In this document: piece by piece, positions 60,874 through 64,000 of the stretch
Layout: each line of letters starts with the position of its first letter
How positions within the stretch are numbered: the stretch's first letter is position 1
Notes under the pieces: model-generated
What the model was told of the DNA's origin: nothing
The model's input: only the letters and a program-made list of their open reading frames with translations
Database searches by the model: none
Made by a program: the position numbers and the translations under genes
Assembly: GCF_003837865.1 (NCBI RefSeq)
Contig: NZ_RQIS01000011.1
Span: 19,236 to 83,235 of the forward strand
From: Paraburkholderia dinghuensis
Lineage (GTDB): Bacteria > Pseudomonadota > Gammaproteobacteria > Burkholderiales > Burkholderiaceae
Length of the DNA stretch: 64,000 nucleotides
Direction: 5' to 3'

Positions 60874-61707
60874 ATGAGCGAACGTCTCAAGGGCCGCGTT
60901 GCGCTCGTGACCGGCGCGGCGAGCGGCATCGGCGCGGCCACCGCGCGTCTGATGGCGCAGGAAGGCGCCTTCGTCGTGCTCGCCGATGTGGACGAACAGG
61001 CCGGGCAGGCTCTGGCGCGCGAACTGCGCGACGCGACGTTCGTATACACGGACGTGAGTATCGAAGCGCAGGTGGCGGCTGCGGTTGAGGAGGCGCTGCG
61101 GCTGCATGGCCGGCTCGATTGCATGGTGAATAACGCGGGTTTCGTCGGTGCCTACGGGTCGATTCTCGAAACGAGCGCGGCCGCGTGGCATGCGACGCTG
61201 GGTGTGCTGCTCGATGGCGTGTTCTACGGGATCAAGCACGCGGCGCGCGCGATGGTCAAGCAGGGAAGCGGTTGCATCCTCTCGGTGGCAAGCACTGCGG
61301 GTGTGATCGGCGGGCTCGGTCCGCACGCCTACACGAGCGCCAAGCACGCCGTCATCGGGTTGACCCGTTCGGCGGCTTCGGAGCTTGCGCCGCGCGGCGT
61401 GCGCGTCAACGCAGTTGCGCCGGGCACGACCGTCACTGAAATGATGGTGAAGGGCCGCGGCAGCAGGGAAGCCGCAATCGACGCGGCGACCCGGGCTTCG
61501 CCGCTCGGCTCGCCGCTGATGCCGGAGGAGGTCGCCGCGGCGCTCGTGTACCTCGCAAGCGACGACGCGCGCCATGTGAACGCCCACACGCTGGTGGTCG
61601 ATTCGGGCGTCACGGTGGCGGGTGCGTCAGGCAGCGCCGTATTTCATAACCAGCCTGCGGGCTTCATGGGCCGCATGCCGGGCGGCGCGAACGCCGACGC
61701 GGGCTGA
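60874..61707 (+). CDS. Short-chain dehydrogenase/reductase with C-terminal extension
   Basis: A 277-residue classical SDR: VTGAASGIGAATARLMAQEG, NNAGF, Ser in SVASTAG and YTSAK. A tail of about 30 residues after VVDSGVTVAG (ending GGANADAG) extends beyond the normal end. The ATG follows GGGGA. The 162 bases after it hold no gene that I can support. Confidence 0.85.
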   Translation: MSERLKGRVALVTGAASGIGAATARLMAQEGAFVVLADVDEQAGQALARELRDATFVYTDVSIEAQVAAAVEEALRLHGRLDCMVNNAGFVGAYGSILETSAAAWHATLGVLLDGVFYGIKHAARAMVKQGSGCILSVASTAGVIGGLGPHAYTSAKHAVIGLTRSAASELAPRGVRVNAVAPGTTVTEMMVKGRGSREAAIDAATRASPLGSPLMPEEVAAALVYLASDDARHVNAHTLVVDSGVTVAGASGSAVFHNQPAGFMGRMPGGANADAG

Positions 61708-61869
61708 CGCGGCCCGGGGATGCGACGCGGCGCGCAGCACATCGTCGGCGCGAAGCCAGACAGGACAGGACAAGACAGCGCGGATATATGCCGCAAGCCG
61801 GATGGCGATCCGCGCTTCACGCGCCGTCAGCGGTCGCGCGTATTTTCACCCTACTCAGGAGAGTCACCC

Positions 61870-62895
61870 ATGTTGATCGACGTTCACGCACACCTCTTCA
61901 CCCCCGGCATGCTCAAGCGCCACGATTTCTGGGGGCCATTCATGAAGACGCGGGGGCTGACGGTCGGGCATTTTTCGCTCGGCACCACCCAGCCCGCGAA
62001 AGCCCGTGATGACGACGAAGCCGAAGCGAACCTGCTGGCACGGATGACGCACGCGGCACGCCGCAAGCTGATGGCCGAGCGCGGCGTCGACAAGCTCGTG
62101 CTCTCGACGCCGTCCCACGCATTCATGTACTGGGCCGGCGAGTTCGGCGACGAATACGCGAGCATCTGCAACGACGAATTGTCGGCATTCTGCGCGCAGG
62201 ATCCGGAGCATTTCGCGTTCTGGGCGCACGCGAACCTGGCCAACCCGGCGCAGGCCGCGCGCGAGATCGAGCGCGCGGTCACGCAGCTGGGCGCGAAGGG
62301 CGTGTGTGTCGGCGGCGCGAATTTCAACGGTCTGGAGGCTTACAGCGAGGAGCTCTTCCCGGTGTGGGAAACGCTGTCGAAGCTCGATGCGCCGATCATG
62401 GTGCACGGCTTCAACCAGTCGATCTACTGGGGCGAGAAACACACCGACGACAAGTTCGAGACCACCTCGATTGTCGGCGACTGCGTCGACGAGACGCTGT
62501 TCTTCTGGAACCTGATCAACGGCGGCGCACTTGACACCTTTCCGAACCTGAAGACCTATATCACGCACGCGGGCGGCATGGCGATCTTTCAGCTCGGGCG
62601 TTTGAACGACCTGAACCGGGTGATGGCGCCGGACTCGCGCAACAAGCGTGGACTGATCGAATACCTGTCGAACTTCTATTTCGATCTCGACGTGCACGCG
62701 CCCGGTTTGCGGCGCGGCGTGGTCGACGTGGTCGGCGTCGACAACCTCGTCTATGGCACCAACTTCGGCGGCGCATACGAGCATGGAGACCTGACCGCGG
62801 GGCTGGGCCTCACCGACGACGAACGCGAGAAGATCCGCAGCGGCAACGCGCGCAAGCTGCTGAAGCTCGACGCGCACGAGCCGGTAGCGGCATGA
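61870..62895 (+). CDS. Amidohydrolase-2 (ACMSD-like) family protein, small form
   Basis: A 341-residue relative of the protein at 28,825, with the HxH metal motif in MLIDVHAHLFTPG, further His in MVHGFNQSIYWGEKH and YITHAGGM, and YGTNFGGAYEHG at the usual Asp region. AGGAG precedes the ATG. It lies before a Rieske protein at the window's end. Decarboxylation or hydrolysis of an aromatic or ring-opened acid is inferred from the family. Confidence 0.82.
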   Translation: MLIDVHAHLFTPGMLKRHDFWGPFMKTRGLTVGHFSLGTTQPAKARDDDEAEANLLARMTHAARRKLMAERGVDKLVLSTPSHAFMYWAGEFGDEYASICNDELSAFCAQDPEHFAFWAHANLANPAQAAREIERAVTQLGAKGVCVGGANFNGLEAYSEELFPVWETLSKLDAPIMVHGFNQSIYWGEKHTDDKFETTSIVGDCVDETLFFWNLINGGALDTFPNLKTYITHAGGMAIFQLGRLNDLNRVMAPDSRNKRGLIEYLSNFYFDLDVHAPGLRRGVVDVVGVDNLVYGTNFGGAYEHGDLTAGLGLTDDEREKIRSGNARKLLKLDAHEPVAA

Positions 62896-62952
62896 AGGCA
62901 TGAACGCAGGGAGCGCGAAACCGTTCACATCATGAGAATGAGGGAGACACGA

Positions 62953-63897
62953 ATGGCGACCGGTAGCTGGTGGGCCGCAGCACTTTCGGAATCAGTCGAT
63001 GCCAGCCGGCCGCTCGCGGTCGTCTGCAATGGCGAAGCACTCGTGCTGTTTCGCGACGCGTCGGGCGCAGCCTGCGCGCTGGAGGATCGCTGTCCGCACC
63101 GGCGCGTGCCGCTCTCGCTCGGCAAGGTCACGCAGAAGGGCCTGCAGTGTGGCTATCACGGCTGGACCTTCGACGGCAAGACAGGGGCTTGCACCGCCAT
63201 TCCTAACCTGCGCGCCGACGAGCGGGTGCCGCCGCGCTACGGGGCGCGCAGCTATCGGGTTGCTGAGGCGGGCGGCTTCATGCATGTCTGGCTCGGCGAC
63301 GGTGAGCCAGACGACGCCCCCTTGCCGGGCTTGGTCTACCACCCGCAGGGCGAAGAGCACACGGGGGCGTCGATCGTGAACGTCGCCGCGCACGAATATC
63401 AAGACGCCATGCTCGACGGGCCCGACTGTCTCGTGTCCTTAGACGGCGTCCGCATGACCGACTTCTTTCTCGGCGATGCGCGTACCGAGGACGGATGGCT
63501 GACGGTGGACCGCGGCGCGGTCTGGAAAACGCGCATGTTGCCGCCTGCGTTCGTGACCGATCATCCGCTGATAGTTCGGACCTCCGTGTCGCTCGCGGGC
63601 GGCGCCGCGCTCGTCGCTCTGCTCGATGCCGACGAGACGCCACTTGTCACCGTGTTCGTTGCGAGCAGTGCGAACCGGCGCGGAACGACGAGCCTCTGCT
63701 GGCGTGGTTTCTGGCACGACGCTCGCGTGGCCGGCGCGCCGCTGCGCTGGCAGATTGCACGCGCGACGGGGCGCTCGCCGTTCAGGGTTCGCGAGCAGAT
63801 CGATGGCGCAGCGCTGGCTGCGCTGCTCGTTGCGCCATCGCGTGATCTGGCCGCCGCGCGCGCCGAAGCACGCGCGCCGATTGCTTCCATCGCGTGA
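62953..63897 (+). CDS. Rieske oxygenase-like protein (VanA-like N-terminus)
   Basis: A 314-residue protein with an N-terminal Rieske domain: Cys47 and His49 (RCPHRR), Cys66 and His69 (CGYHGW). The following domain, where a DxxHxxxxH iron motif is expected, reads NVAAHEYQDAMLDGPDCLVS and does not match clearly. It may be a divergent monooxygenase, an oxygenase that has lost its iron site, or a Rieske carrier. The ATG at 62953 has GGGAG about 8 bases upstream; in-frame ATGs at 62932 and 62938 are possible. It is distinct from the alpha/beta dioxygenases and smaller than VanA. Confidence 0.8.
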   Translation: MATGSWWAAALSESVDASRPLAVVCNGEALVLFRDASGAACALEDRCPHRRVPLSLGKVTQKGLQCGYHGWTFDGKTGACTAIPNLRADERVPPRYGARSYRVAEAGGFMHVWLGDGEPDDAPLPGLVYHPQGEEHTGASIVNVAAHEYQDAMLDGPDCLVSLDGVRMTDFFLGDARTEDGWLTVDRGAVWKTRMLPPAFVTDHPLIVRTSVSLAGGAALVALLDADETPLVTVFVASSANRRGTTSLCWRGFWHDARVAGAPLRWQIARATGRSPFRVREQIDGAALAALLVAPSRDLAAARAEARAPIASIA

Positions 63898-63963
63898 ACG
63901 CGCGGTATGGCGTTGCCGGCCGCAAGCGGAGCAAACGCGCACCAATCGACAAGGAGGAACACC

Positions 63964-64000
63964 ATGAACACAGCGGTCGATAGCAGCGATTCGGCCCCCG
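63964..64000 (+). CDS. Start of an unidentified gene (runs off the right edge)
   Basis: An ATG at 63964 follows AAGGAGG with ideal spacing, 66 bases after the Rieske protein, so a gene of the same operon probably begins here. Only 12 codons (MNTAVDSSDSAP) are visible, so no family can be named. Confidence 0.5.
   Translation, partial: MNTAVDSSDSAP

Noticed and set aside
1..64000. CRISPR arrays, tRNA and rRNA genes, phage genes
   Set aside because: No regular spaced repeats, cloverleaf-like or rRNA-like sequence, or phage structural genes were recognised by reading the window.

Overview
The window reads as a high-GC Burkholderiaceae chromosome or megaplasmid segment (Paraburkholderia/Caballeronia/Burkholderia type is an inference from gene content, codon style and the IS21 and IS630 remnants). 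It is almost wholly a catabolic island of about 63 kb with roughly 45 supported genes. The only housekeeping genes are at the extreme left: nrdG and the start of nrdD (anaerobic ribonucleotide reductase), behind an FNR/ANR-type box.

Layout. (1) 1-1,206: nrdDG. (2) 1,378-2,478: broken IS21-type element. (3) 2,713-10,352: accessory module A on the + strand (Rieske dioxygenase alpha and beta, P450, amidohydrolase, CrtI/PYROXD2-like FAD enzyme, quinone-reductase-like MDR enzyme, 84-aa protein). (4) 10,493-12,742: two IS630 remnants, an SDR gene between them, and a glutathione peroxidase gene cut by one of them. (5) 12,785-17,600 (-): DUF35 protein, thiolase-like protein, MFS transporter, ferredoxin reductase, TetR. 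(6) 17,779-24,338 (+): SDR, hemerythrin, FAH, SDR, second Rieske alpha/beta, VOC protein, SDR. (7) 24,360-27,724: DUF2889 protein, SDR, CoA ligase. (8) 27,854-34,713 (+): TetR, amidohydrolase, FAH, 3-hydroxyacyl-CoA dehydrogenase, thiolase, CMD protein, second P450. (9) 34,802-44,294 (-): CoA-transferase fusion, [2Fe-2S] ferredoxin, three acyl-CoA dehydrogenases, enoyl-CoA hydratase-like protein, second large amidohydrolase, IclR. (10) 44,662-51,546: FAH, MFS, SDR, chemoreceptor, a 151-bp MITE, LysR. (11) 51,641-56,530: fused indolepyruvate-type ferredoxin oxidoreductase and a second MFS of the same subfamily as the first. (12) 56,918 to the right edge (+): SDR, acyl-CoA dehydrogenase, APH-like kinase, two SDRs, amidohydrolase, a Rieske protein and a gene start.

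How it fits together (inference). Two MFS carriers of one subfamily would import a hydrophobic cyclic or aromatic acid. The CoA ligase and CoA transferase would activate it. P450s and Rieske dioxygenases, fed by one putidaredoxin-type ferredoxin and one reductase, would oxygenate the ring. SDRs, amidohydrolases, FAH-family proteins and a VOC protein would open and trim it. A heteromeric-looking acyl-CoA dehydrogenase pair, a thiolase-like/DUF35 pair that resembles steroid aldolases, a kinase/acyl-CoA dehydrogenase pair of the 4-hydroxyacid type, and a normal HADH/thiolase pair would finish the chain. The logic resembles steroid and abietane diterpenoid catabolism, but the combination matches no pathway I recognise, and the substrate cannot be read from the sequence.

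Regulation. Six promoters of catabolic genes carry the same 17-bp dyad (ACAW-N9-ATGT or a one-base variant), including both copies of the Rieske alpha gene. This suggests one regulon, with the TetR at 27,854 as a plausible but unproven controller. Two other promoters share an ATTCT-N6-AGAAT palindrome. Module A repeats the core of the main cluster (Rieske alpha/beta, P450, amidohydrolase) and lies between transposon remnants, so it looks acquired or duplicated.
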